Part shown: in pieces, positions 45,357-53,423 of the stretch | Layout of the letters: every line of letters begins with the position of its first letter | How positions within the stretch are numbered: position 1 is the stretch's first letter | From: Pseudomonadota bacterium | GTDB taxonomy: Bacteria; Pseudomonadota; Alphaproteobacteria; Acetobacterales; Acetobacteraceae | Assembly (NCBI GenBank): GCA_021805565.1 | Contig: JAJZFA010000024.1 | Span: forward strand, 37,334-101,333 | Length of the DNA: 64,000 bases | Reading direction: 5' to 3' | Made by a program: the position numbers and the translations under genes | The notes under the pieces: generated by a model | The model's database searches: none | Told to the model about the DNA's origin: nothing | The model's input: only the letters and a program-made list of their open reading frames with translations

Positions 45357-46462
45357 GCACCACCACCTTGGCACCGGCGGTTTCCAACCCGCCGGCACGG
45401 GTGGCGGACGTCTGGTATCCGCTGCGCCGGTCGGCGGAAGCCGTGCTGGTTCCACTGGCCGCGTTGGCCGGCGCGGTTGGGTTGTTCTCGGTTTTTCTGC
45501 TGGCCCTGGGACAGTCGCCGCTGGACTTTCTCGATCTGGTCTGGCGCGGCGCGTTCGGTAGTTGGTTCTCTGTCCAAAACACGGTGCAGCGCGCCTCGCC
45601 GCTGCTGCTGACCGCTCTGTGCGTGGCCATTCCGGGTCAACTCGGGCTGGTCATCATCGGCGGGGAGGCCGCAATTGTGCTGGGTGGCCTGGCGGCGACG
45701 GTCGCGGCGTTGCCGCTGATCCACACCGCCCCGGTGATCGTCTGGGCCGCGATGGCCATCGCCGGATCGGCCATGGGAGCGTTCTGGATCGGCCTGAGCG
45801 GCTGGCTGCGGGCGAAGCTGAACGTCAACGAAGTCATCGCCAGCCTGGTGCTTTCGTATATCGGACTGGCGTTGTTCAATCATTTCGTGGAGGGCGTGCT
45901 GCGCGATCCGGCCAGCCTGAACAAGCCGTCCACTTACGGCATCGGCGACCAGAACATGCTGGATACGGTGCCCTGGCTGGACGTGCATCCCGGAATGCCG
46001 GCCGGCATCGCCGCCTGCATCGTATGCTGGGTGCTGATTTACCGCACCGGTTTCGGCTTCGCGTCCCGCGTTACCGGCGGCAATATCAGGGCGGCGCAAC
46101 TGCAAGGATTGCCGGTCACCAAACTGATCTTGACCGCCTGCGCGATCGGCGGCGGCTGCGCCGGGCTGGCGGGCGCAATCGAGGTCGCGGCGGAGTACGG
46201 ACGGGCGAACGCCTCGTTGAACGCCGGTTACGGCTACACCGGAATTCTGATTGCGTTTCTGGCTCGGTTCAATCCGCTGGCGGTTATGCCGATGGCTATT
46301 CTCCTCGGCGGCCTTGGCGCGGCGGGTGGATTATTGCAGCGGCGCATGGGCCTGCCGGATGCGACCATTCAGGTGCTGCAAGGGCTGATTTTCGTTTCGA
46401 TCCTGGCAAGCGACACGTTGTACGGCCGGTTCCGCTGGTTCCAGCCGAGGGGCACCGCCTGA
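45353..46462 (+). CDS. ABC transporter permease (nucleoside/sugar type, first)
   Basis: This 369-aa inner-membrane permease of the BPD_transp_2 (RbsC-like) family resembles YufP/NupP. The conserved cytoplasmic coupling helix is seen in LNVNEVIASLVLSYIGLALF (residues about 160-180). Eight or more hydrophobic segments are visible, with ALCVAIPGQLGLVIIGGEAA near the front. It starts inside the stop of the binding protein and overlaps the start of the second permease by one base. Confidence 0.92.
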   Translation: MSTTTLAPAVSNPPARVADVWYPLRRSAEAVLVPLAALAGAVGLFSVFLLALGQSPLDFLDLVWRGAFGSWFSVQNTVQRASPLLLTALCVAIPGQLGLVIIGGEAAIVLGGLAATVAALPLIHTAPVIVWAAMAIAGSAMGAFWIGLSGWLRAKLNVNEVIASLVLSYIGLALFNHFVEGVLRDPASLNKPSTYGIGDQNMLDTVPWLDVHPGMPAGIAACIVCWVLIYRTGFGFASRVTGGNIRAAQLQGLPVTKLILTACAIGGGCAGLAGAIEVAAEYGRANASLNAGYGYTGILIAFLARFNPLAVMPMAILLGGLGAAGGLLQRRMGLPDATIQVLQGLIFVSILASDTLYGRFRWFQPRGTA

Positions 46463-47379
46463 TGTCCGGCTCTATCGCGACGGTTTTGCTGGCGATGCTG
46501 GCGGGCAGCCTGCGAGTCAGCACGCCATTTTTGTTCGTCAGCCTCGGCGAATGCCTGACCGAGAAATCGGGCCGCATCAACCTGGGCAACGAAGGTGTTC
46601 TGGTCCTGGGCGCGATGGTTGCCTATGCCACGTCTTATGAAACCGGCAGTCCATGGGCCGGCGTGGCGGCGGCGGCACTGGCCGGCCTGCTACTAGGCGG
46701 TTTGCATGGCGAGGTGTGCTCGCTGGCGAAGGTGAACGACGTGGCGATGGGAATCGCCATTATGCTGGCGGGGACCGGTATCGCGTTCTTTTTCGGCAAA
46801 CCGTATGTGCAACCGAGTGCCACCCTGCTGCCGGGCATTCCGTTCGGCTTCTGGTCCGCCAGCCCGCAGGTGCGCAACGCCCTGCTTGTGTGTCCCTTGT
46901 TCCTGGTCGGTATCGCCGCCGCGATCGGGCTGCACTGGTGCTTCAACGCCACACGGGCCGGACTGCGAATCCGCATCGTCGGCGACAGCCAGGACGCGGC
47001 GCTGGCGCTGGGTTTGCCGATCGATCGCACCCGGTTTATCGCCACCGCATGCGGCAGCGCGCTGGCTGGAATCGGCGGCGCGTTTTTGTCGTTGTATTAT
47101 CCCGGTAGCTGGAACGAGGGGTTGTCGTCCGGCCAGGGTTTGATGGCGGTGGCGCTGGTGGTGTTTTCGCGCTGGAACCCGATCAACTGTATCTACGCAT
47201 CGTTGCTGTTCGGCGCCGCGGGCGCGCTGGGGCCATCGTTGCAGACGGTGGGAATCACCTGGGGCTACTATCTGTTCTACGCCGCGCCCTACGTCGTTAC
47301 TTTGGTTGTGCTTATCATCACCGCTCGCGGTGGCCGCTCCCTGCGCGGCATGCCCGGGCAATTGTCGATCGGACGCTAG
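46462..47379 (+). CDS. ABC transporter permease (nucleoside/sugar type, second)
   Basis: This 305-aa partner permease (YufQ/NupQ-like) has the family N-terminal block [20 protein letters not shown] followed by [13 protein letters not shown]. Hydrophobic helices follow with [20 protein letters not shown] in the coupling position. The start at 46462 lies in the TGATG junction. It forms the membrane channel with the preceding permease. Confidence 0.92.
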   Translation: MSGSIATVLLAMLAGSLRVSTPFLFVSLGECLTEKSGRINLGNEGVLVLGAMVAYATSYETGSPWAGVAAAALAGLLLGGLHGEVCSLAKVNDVAMGIAIMLAGTGIAFFFGKPYVQPSATLLPGIPFGFWSASPQVRNALLVCPLFLVGIAAAIGLHWCFNATRAGLRIRIVGDSQDAALALGLPIDRTRFIATACGSALAGIGGAFLSLYYPGSWNEGLSSGQGLMAVALVVFSRWNPINCIYASLLFGAAGALGPSLQTVGITWGYYLFYAAPYVVTLVVLIITARGGRSLRGMPGQLSIGR

Positions 47380-47381
47380 AC

Positions 47382-48059
47382 ATGCCGACCATCGCATCTA
47401 CCCCCTATCCCTGGCCGTTCGACGGATCGCTGTCGCCGGCCACGACCGCGCTGATCGTCATCGACATGCAGACCGATTTTTGCGGCGCCGGCGGCTATGT
47501 CGATAAGATGGGTTACGACCTGTCGCTGACCCGAGCGCCGATCGGGCCGATATCCAGCGTGTTGGCGGCGCTGCGGCCGAAGGGTTACTTCATCGTCCAT
47601 ACGCGCGAAGGACATCGTCCGGACCTGTCGGACCTGCCGGCCAATAAGCGTTGGCGGTCGCGTCAGATCGGCGCGGGCATCGGCGATCCCGGTCCGTGCG
47701 GGCGCATCCTGACGCGGGGCGAACCGGGGTGGGAGATTATTCCCGAACTGGCGCCGTTGGCGGGCGAGATCGTGATCGACAAACCGGGCAAAGGCAGTTT
47801 CTATGCTACCGACTTGGAACTTGTACTGCGGACTCGCGGAATAACCAACATCGTCCTGTGCGGCATCACCACCGATGTCTGCGTCCACACAACGATGCGG
47901 GACGCCAATGACCGCGGGTTCGAGTGCCTATTGCTGTCGGACTGCTGCGGTGCGACCGATCCCAAAAATCATGAAGCCGCGTTGCACATGATCCAGATGC
48001 AGGGCGGCGTGTTCGGTGCCGTCAGCGACAGCGCGACGTTTCTGGCGGGTTTGCCATGA
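47382..48059 (+). CDS. BiuH-like cysteine hydrolase (biuret/triuret amidohydrolase)
   Basis: This 225-aa isochorismatase-fold amidohydrolase closely resembles biuret hydrolase (BiuH) of Rhizobium as I recall it, with the same DYPWPY-like N-terminus ([10 protein letters not shown]), [20 protein letters not shown] and [20 protein letters not shown]. The catalytic residues known for BiuH align: Asp28 in VIDMQTDF, Lys134 in DKPGKGSF, and nucleophile Cys167 in [10 protein letters not shown]; Gln207 matches the substrate-gating Gln. Substrate could be biuret, or triuret as in the related TrtA enzymes. Its gene sits inside the transporter operon (ATGA overlap with the ATPase), so the transported compound is probably its substrate or precursor. 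Confidence 0.85.
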   Translation: MPTIASTPYPWPFDGSLSPATTALIVIDMQTDFCGAGGYVDKMGYDLSLTRAPIGPISSVLAALRPKGYFIVHTREGHRPDLSDLPANKRWRSRQIGAGIGDPGPCGRILTRGEPGWEIIPELAPLAGEIVIDKPGKGSFYATDLELVLRTRGITNIVLCGITTDVCVHTTMRDANDRGFECLLLSDCCGATDPKNHEAALHMIQMQGGVFGAVSDSATFLAGLP

Positions 48060-49570
48060 CAACGGCGATCGGTGTCGAGGCGGTTGGCATCGGCAAGCAT
48101 TTCGGCTCGTTCCATGCCTTATCGGACGTTTCGCTGAAAGTCAGGCCGGGCAGCGTGCACGGCCTTCTGGGCGAAAACGGCGCCGGCAAATCGACCCTGG
48201 TGAAGTGCCTGCTGGGCTATTACCGAACGGATGAGGGCCAATTTATTGTCGATGGGCGGGAAGCGTCCATCGAGCGTCCCGCCGATGCGGACGCGCTGGG
48301 TTTGGGAATGGTGTATCAGCATTTTACGCTGGTCCCGTCGATGACCGTAGCCGAGAATCTCGTCATGTCCCGGCAGAACGTGCCGAACATTGTCAACTGG
48401 CGTTCGGAAATTGCCGGCCTGAAGCGGTTTATGGAAACCATGCCGTTCAAGGTTCCGCTGGAGGTTCAGGTCGGCAGTCTCGCCGCCGGGGAACGGCAGA
48501 AAACCGAGATCGTCAAGCAGCTTTACCTGCAACGCCGGTTTCTGGTGCTGGACGAACCGACCTCGGTTCTGACGCCACCCGAAGCGACGGAAATGCTGGG
48601 CCTGGTGCGCGATCTGGCGCATTCGGGCGCGCTGACCATCGTGATCATCACGCATAAGCTGAAGGAGGTTGCCGCTTTCGTCGATGAGGTCACGGTGCTG
48701 CGGCGCGGCCGGATGGCGGGCTCCGGTTCGGTGCGCGATCTTGGACCGGCCGACCTGACGGCGATGATGATCGGGGAACCGCATGCGCCGAAAAACCCCG
48801 AACGCCAGGGTATTCCGTCGGCCGAAGCGCGCCTGGTCGTGTCCGGTCTGCGCACCGCACCCGATGCCGGCCGCAAGGGCTTGTCGATCGGTTCGATCGA
48901 GGTGCATGCGCGGGAGATTGTCGGAATAGCGGGTGTGTCCGGCAACGGGCAGAAGGATTTGGTGGAAGTGCTGGGCGGGCAGCGTCCGGCGGAGTCCGGA
49001 TCGGTCACGGTGGACGGGGCGCCATACCGCGCCAGCCGGACGGAATCCCTGGCGCACGACGTGCGGGTGCTGCCGGAAGAACCGTTGCGGAACGGTTGTG
49101 TGCCGTCGATGACGGTTGTGGACAACCTCAATCTGCGCGGTTTCGATGTGGGTCCTGGCAAATCCCACCGGTCTTGGCTGGACCGCGCCGGCATGGCCGC
49201 CCGTGCTCGGAATATGATCGCGGCTTATGGCATTCGTACGCCATCACCGAGCGCGCCGATCGGGGTGTTGTCTGGCGGCAATGTGCAGCGGTGTGTGCTG
49301 GCCCGCGAACTGGACGGGGATGTTCGGTTGCTGATCGTCGCCAATCCGTGCTTCGGACTGGATGTAAAGGCGGTGGCGGAAACCCGCACCCGGATCATGG
49401 CGGCCCGCAACGCCGGGACAGCGGTGTTGCTGATTTCGGAGGACCTGGATGAAATTCTGGAACTCGCCGATCGCATCGTGGTGATGCACGAAGGCCAGGT
49501 CGTGCATGAAATGCCGGCGAAGGGCGCGGACCCGCAAGAGATCGGGCGGCATATGTTGGGGCAGCATTGA
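48056..49570 (+). CDS. ABC transporter ATP-binding protein, two nucleotide-binding domains
   Basis: This 504-aa RbsA/YufO-type protein has two ABC domains. The first has Walker [13 protein letters not shown] (residues about 37-47), signature LAAGERQ and Walker [12 protein letters not shown]. The second has a degenerate Walker A ([17 protein letters not shown]) with a well-kept signature ([16 protein letters not shown]). One active and one degenerate site is typical of this transporter class. It completes the set of binding protein, two permeases and ATPase. Confidence 0.94.
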   Translation: MTTAIGVEAVGIGKHFGSFHALSDVSLKVRPGSVHGLLGENGAGKSTLVKCLLGYYRTDEGQFIVDGREASIERPADADALGLGMVYQHFTLVPSMTVAENLVMSRQNVPNIVNWRSEIAGLKRFMETMPFKVPLEVQVGSLAAGERQKTEIVKQLYLQRRFLVLDEPTSVLTPPEATEMLGLVRDLAHSGALTIVIITHKLKEVAAFVDEVTVLRRGRMAGSGSVRDLGPADLTAMMIGEPHAPKNPERQGIPSAEARLVVSGLRTAPDAGRKGLSIGSIEVHAREIVGIAGVSGNGQKDLVEVLGGQRPAESGSVTVDGAPYRASRTESLAHDVRVLPEEPLRNGCVPSMTVVDNLNLRGFDVGPGKSHRSWLDRAGMAARARNMIAAYGIRTPSPSAPIGVLSGGNVQRCVLARELDGDVRLLIVANPCFGLDVKAVAETRTRIMAARNAGTAVLLISEDLDEILELADRIVVMHEGQVVHEMPAKGADPQEIGRHMLGQH

Positions 49571-49729
49571 TCCCCTGGGCCGACAGGCGGCGGCGCGTCA
49601 GGAATGGTTCGCCGGCGGTCGTTCGATCGGGGCTTTATCGGCGGGACCAGCATGCCTTGACGTAAGCCGCCAGTGTGATTTGCTATCTGCCCCGCACGCC
49701 GCAGAGCGTGCGAGGACAGGAGGACTTCC

Positions 49730-50815
49730 ATGGAACTCGGCTATTTCACGATGCCATCGCACCCGCCGGAACGAGGACTGAAGGCCGGTGTCGATTGGGA
49801 TTTGCAAACCCTGCGCTGGGCCGACGAACTCGGTTACACCGAAGCGTGGGTCGGCGAACATCACACCGCGCCCTGGGAACCCAACCCGGCACCTGACCTG
49901 TTAATCGCGCAAGCCCTGCTGCAAACCAAGCGCCTGCGCATCGGTCCCGGCGGATATTTGCTGCCCTACCATCATCCGGCCGAACTGGCGAACCGGGTGG
50001 CGATGCTGGATCATATGTCGGACGGGCGGCTGATGTTCGGCGTCGCCGCATCCGGCCTGCCCAGCGATTGGACCATGTTCAACGTGGACGGCATGTCCGG
50101 CACCAACCGCGACATGACGCGGGAGTCGCTGGACATCATCCTGCGCCTGTGGAGCGACGAGCCGTCGTTTCACCATGCCGGCAAATACTGGAATGTGGAC
50201 AAGCCGGAACCGATGTTCGGCAGTCTGAAGCCGCATCTGAAACCGTTGCAACGACCGCATCCGCCGATCGGCGTGGCGGGTTTGTCGAAGAATTCCGACA
50301 CGCTGAAAATGGCCGGCGAACACGGGTTTCTGCCGCTAAGCCTGAACCTGAACCCGGCCTATGTGGCGACTCATTGGGCGGCGGTCGAGGAAGGCGCCAA
50401 GCGTACCGGACGCACGCCGCACCGGCGGGACTGGCGGATGGTGCGGGAAGTTTTCGTCGCCGAAACCGACGAGGAAGCGATGCGTTTGTCCGTCGGCGGC
50501 ATGATGGGCCGGATGATGCGGGAGTATTTCCTGCCGCTGCTGGGGAATTTCGGTTTTCTGGAATACCTCAAGCACGATCCGTCGGTGGCCGATTCCGACG
50601 TAACCCCGGAATACTGCGCGAAACACAACTGGCTGATCGGCTCGCCCGCGACAGTCGCCGAAAAGCTGGAGCGCGTTTATAATGAGGTCGGCGGTTTCGG
50701 TAATTTGCTGGTGTTCGGGTTCGACTACGCCGACACGCCGGACGCGTGGCACACGTCCATGCGGCTGCTGGCGCAGGATGTGGCACCCCGGATCAGGCAT
50801 TTGACGCCAGCATAG
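49730..50815 (+). CDS. LLM-class flavin-dependent oxidoreductase (second)
   Basis: This 361-aa luciferase-like enzyme has ELGYTEAWVGEHHTAPWEPN (residues about 34-53), the LIAQALLQTKRLRIGPGGYLL strand-helix, and AGRLMFGVAASGLPSDW-like motif (DGRLMFGVAASGLPSDWTMF). A GGAGGA site precedes the ATG. It begins 160 bp after the transporter operon and probably has its own promoter. It is more similar in layout to alkanal monooxygenases than to the flavoenzyme at 21540. Substrate unknown. Confidence 0.88.
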   Translation: MELGYFTMPSHPPERGLKAGVDWDLQTLRWADELGYTEAWVGEHHTAPWEPNPAPDLLIAQALLQTKRLRIGPGGYLLPYHHPAELANRVAMLDHMSDGRLMFGVAASGLPSDWTMFNVDGMSGTNRDMTRESLDIILRLWSDEPSFHHAGKYWNVDKPEPMFGSLKPHLKPLQRPHPPIGVAGLSKNSDTLKMAGEHGFLPLSLNLNPAYVATHWAAVEEGAKRTGRTPHRRDWRMVREVFVAETDEEAMRLSVGGMMGRMMREYFLPLLGNFGFLEYLKHDPSVADSDVTPEYCAKHNWLIGSPATVAEKLERVYNEVGGFGNLLVFGFDYADTPDAWHTSMRLLAQDVAPRIRHLTPA

Positions 50816-50864
50816 CGGATTTTAGCCGCGGCGAAGCATTCCCGCGGAATTTGCGCATGCACGC

Positions 50865-50919
50865 ATACCAGGGGGCCGTCGATCCCGGCAGAATGAGGGG
50901 ATCGACGGCCCCCTGGTAT
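50865..50919. terminator. 22-bp perfect inverted repeat, bidirectional terminator
   Basis: Arms 50865-50886 and 50898-50919 are perfectly complementary over 22 bp, with an 11-base loop. It lies between the convergent flavin oxidoreductase and efflux genes, and the right arm reaches the efflux gene's stop codon. The T/A-rich ends on both sides suit termination in both directions. Confidence 0.8.
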
Positions 50920-52445
50920 TAATCGTCCCCGATCGCCGCCACCTCCGGCCGGCGGTGGCGGCGCATCAGAAACAACAGCAGCATCGGCGGCACCACGGTC
51001 AGCGTCATCAGCCGGAAGTCGTTATTGTAGGCGATGATCTCCGCCTGTTGGTTGACCAGCGCGTCCATCATCGCCGCGCCATGCGGGGTGGCGGGGTTGA
51101 GCACGCGCGATGCCGCATCGCCCATTTGCAGGGTCCGGGTGAACGGCGTGATCCCCGCCACGATCTCGGCATGCGTTGCCTGCACGCCGCGCGACAGGGT
51201 AAACGACGTGACCGATATGCCGATGGCGGACCCGATATTGCGGGCCAACGATTGCAGCGCCGTCCCCTCCCCCCGCATCTGCGCCGACAGTGTCGTATAG
51301 GCCATCACCGACATCGGATTGAACACCAGGCCGACAGAAAACCCTTGCAGCACCAGTGTCGCCATCATTTGCGCCTGCGTGATATCGGGGGTCCAGGTGC
51401 TCATTTGCCACAGCGCCCAGCCCAGTACCAACAGACCGCATGCCATGATCTTGCGCTGATCGACCCGCATGCCCAGCCGGCTGGCCAGGAACATCGCCAT
51501 GATGGTGCCCAATCCGCGCGGCGCCATCGCCCAGCCGGCGGTATAAACCGGGTAACCCGCAAGATTTTGCAAATACGGTGCCAGCAGAGCCGATGAGGAC
51601 AGCATCACCGACGACACGCAAAACACCATCACCATGCCGGAGCTGAAATTGATGTCCTTGAACAGCCCCGGTGACAGGAACGGCTTATCGGCCACCGTCA
51701 TATGGACAATGAACAAGTAAAATCCCAGCGCGGCGATCGTTGCCTCGGCGATGATTTCACCCGATGCGAACCAATCGAGTTCCTGGCCCCGGTCCAGCAT
51801 CAGTTGCAAAAAACCGCAGCCCGTCGCCAGCATCGCGAAGCCGTACCAACTGAACCGTAAATTGGCTTCCGACGGCGTTTCCCGCATGAAGACCATCAGT
51901 CCAACGATCGCCAGAATGCCGAACGGCAGGTTCACGTAGAACACGAACCGCCAGCTGTAGGCATCGGTCAGCCAGCCGCCCAGAGTAGGCCCCATGACCG
52001 GCCCCAGCGTGACGCCCATGGAAAACATCGCCATCGCCTGCGCCCGCTTGGAAAACGGGTAGATGTCCAGCATCGTCGCCTGCGACAATGGGGCGATGGC
52101 GGCGCCGCACATGCCTTGCAGCAGCCGGAAGCCGACCAGTTGTTCCAGGGTCTGCGCCGCGCCGCACAGCATCGACGCCACGGTAAAACCCATCACCGCC
52201 CCGATGAAGAGCCGCTTGCGGCCGAACCGGCGCGCCATCCATCCAACCGGCGCGGTCATGATCGCGGCGGCAATGACGTAAGACGTCAGCACCCAGGTGA
52301 TCTCATCGGACGAGGCCGACATGCTGCCCTGCATGTAAGGCAACGCCACATTGGCGATCGTGGAATCCAGGGTCTGCATCAGCATCGCCAGCATGGCCGA
52401 AGCGGTGATCAGGCCGCGATGCGGAACAACACCGGTTTCCGGCAT
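50919..52445 (-). CDS. DHA2-family multidrug efflux transporter (EmrB-like)
   Basis: This 508-aa transporter of the major facilitator superfamily has the 14-helix layout of EmrB/QacA drug:H+ antiporters. Motifs are LDSTIANVALPYMQGSMS (first helix), GWMARRFGRKRLFIGAV (motif A), and GVTLGPVMGPTLGGWLTDAYSWRFVFYVNLP (family motif C; key part GPVMGPTLGGWL). No EmrA-like adaptor gene or MarR/TetR regulator adjoins it. A GC hairpin just upstream of the start (52455-52473) may influence its translation. Confidence 0.93.
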   Translation of the reverse strand: MPETGVVPHRGLITASAMLAMLMQTLDSTIANVALPYMQGSMSASSDEITWVLTSYVIAAAIMTAPVGWMARRFGRKRLFIGAVMGFTVASMLCGAAQTLEQLVGFRLLQGMCGAAIAPLSQATMLDIYPFSKRAQAMAMFSMGVTLGPVMGPTLGGWLTDAYSWRFVFYVNLPFGILAIVGLMVFMRETPSEANLRFSWYGFAMLATGCGFLQLMLDRGQELDWFASGEIIAEATIAALGFYLFIVHMTVADKPFLSPGLFKDINFSSGMVMVFCVSSVMLSSSALLAPYLQNLAGYPVYTAGWAMAPRGLGTIMAMFLASRLGMRVDQRKIMACGLLVLGWALWQMSTWTPDITQAQMMATLVLQGFSVGLVFNPMSVMAYTTLSAQMRGEGTALQSLARNIGSAIGISVTSFTLSRGVQATHAEIVAGITPFTRTLQMGDAASRVLNPATPHGAAMMDALVNQQAEIIAYNNDFRLMTLTVVPPMLLLFLMRRHRRPEVAAIGDD

Positions 52446-52454
52446 CGGCTTAAC

Positions 52455-52473
52455 GCCGCCCTTCGCGGGCGGC
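52455..52473 (-). promoter_or_regulatory. Hairpin just upstream of the efflux gene start
   Basis: GCCGCCC and GGGCGGC form a 7-bp stem with a 5-base loop ending 10 bases before the ATG. On the mRNA its 3' arm includes the purine-rich AAGGGCGG that would serve as ribosome site. A regulatory role is a guess. Confidence 0.3.
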
Positions 52474-52624
52474 CGGATCGCGGTGAGGCATCGAGGTTCC
52501 GGACGTTTTTATCTTGCGGAACGAGTGTGCGCCCGGTTTTCCGGTCACGGCAACCGTCCGGGCGGTTACCGGCCCGCGGCGTGGACCGGAACGCGGTTTA
52601 CAGGAAGCCTCTCACGACACGATC

Positions 52625-53041
52625 TCAATGTGCGGTTGCGTTCGATTCCAGCAACAGAACCGGCTTGCCTTGGGCCTTTATAAGCTTCGCGGCCTTCTTA
52701 TCGAACGAGGCGAAGATCTCGCCGCCAAGCCAGTTGCCTTCATAGGCGATGACGCCATCGGCAAAATCGCCTCCGCTTGCCAATAGCGCCAGCCCGGCTT
52801 CGGCCGCGGGACGATTGACCGAGACATTGCCGGCATAAATCAGGCGACGGAGTGCTTCGCACACGCCGCCGGTATCGATTTTATAGCCTTGGGTCAGCAC
52901 CCGGACCAGTTCGCACAGCGCCGGAAGCGGCAGCGCGACGCATTCCGCGTTCGCCAGGGTAGCCTGGGCGATTTCGCTTTGTCCTTTGTCGTCGCCCATG
53001 ATCGCTCGGACCAATACGTTGGTATCCGCGATTACCTTCAC
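52625..53041 (-). CDS. PIN-domain toxin (VapC)
   Basis: This 138-aa toxin starts with a GTG at 53041 that overlaps the antitoxin stop (GTGA). The PIN-domain acidic residues are present: IADTNVLVRAI (Asp6), LPALCELVRVL (Glu44) and GGDFADGVIAYEG (Asp93 region), with a final conserved TFDKKAAKL-like FASFDKKAAKL. It pairs with an AbrB-type antitoxin, the classical VapBC arrangement, and would cleave tRNA or rRNA. Confidence 0.9.
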   Translation of the reverse strand: MKVIADTNVLVRAIMGDDKGQSEIAQATLANAECVALPLPALCELVRVLTQGYKIDTGGVCEALRRLIYAGNVSVNRPAAEAGLALLASGGDFADGVIAYEGNWLGGEIFASFDKKAAKLIKAQGKPVLLLESNATAH

Positions 53042-53289
53042 CGTTTGCCGGCCCAGGACCGGGCGGCCAGCGCGCCGATGTCGTCAATCGACAGCGACGG
53101 CCCGTCCTCTCGCTTTAGGAAGCCGAAGACATCGGCGATTCGTCCGGCCGGCCGAGCCGAGCGTACTGTAATGCGGCCGTCCGGCAGCATGTCCACCATA
53201 AGCTTTTCGCCAGGCCGGACGCCAAGATGCCGCAAAACATCCTTGCGCAATGTGACCTGCCCCTTTGCCGTGACCGTCAACGTCGTCAT
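53038..53289 (-). CDS. AbrB/SpoVT-type antitoxin (VapB)
   Basis: This 83-aa protein has the swapped-hairpin AbrB DNA-binding fold (TLTVTAKGQVTLRKDVLRHL, residues 3-22, then LGVRPGEKLMVDMLPDGRI). The C-terminus would bind the toxin. I chose the ATG at 53289 because a good promoter lies between it and the upstream ATG at 53355, which excludes the longer reading. It overlaps the toxin gene by four bases. Confidence 0.88.
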   Translation of the reverse strand: MTTLTVTAKGQVTLRKDVLRHLGVRPGEKLMVDMLPDGRITVRSARPAGRIADVFGFLKREDGPSLSIDDIGALAARSWAGKR

Positions 53290-53316
53290 TTCCGCTCTCG
53301 ATACAAGACTACCTGC

Positions 53317-53345
53317 ATAGTAAGGCGTTTCAACCTTACGTTCAA
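53317..53345 (-). promoter_or_regulatory. Promoter of the vapBC pair
   Basis: Minus strand: TTGAAC (53340-53345), a 17-base spacer and TACTAT (53317-53322), a strong sigma-70 match placed about 28 bases before the antitoxin ATG. The spacer includes a TAAGG...CCTTA inverted repeat, a candidate antitoxin operator. Confidence 0.6.
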
Positions 53346-53423
53346 CGTCGTTCATAACCGCCGATCCCGGTTCTCCGATATGGCCGCATTGACGCCGGAC
53401 GGGCCGCATGGGCAGGGTGCCGC

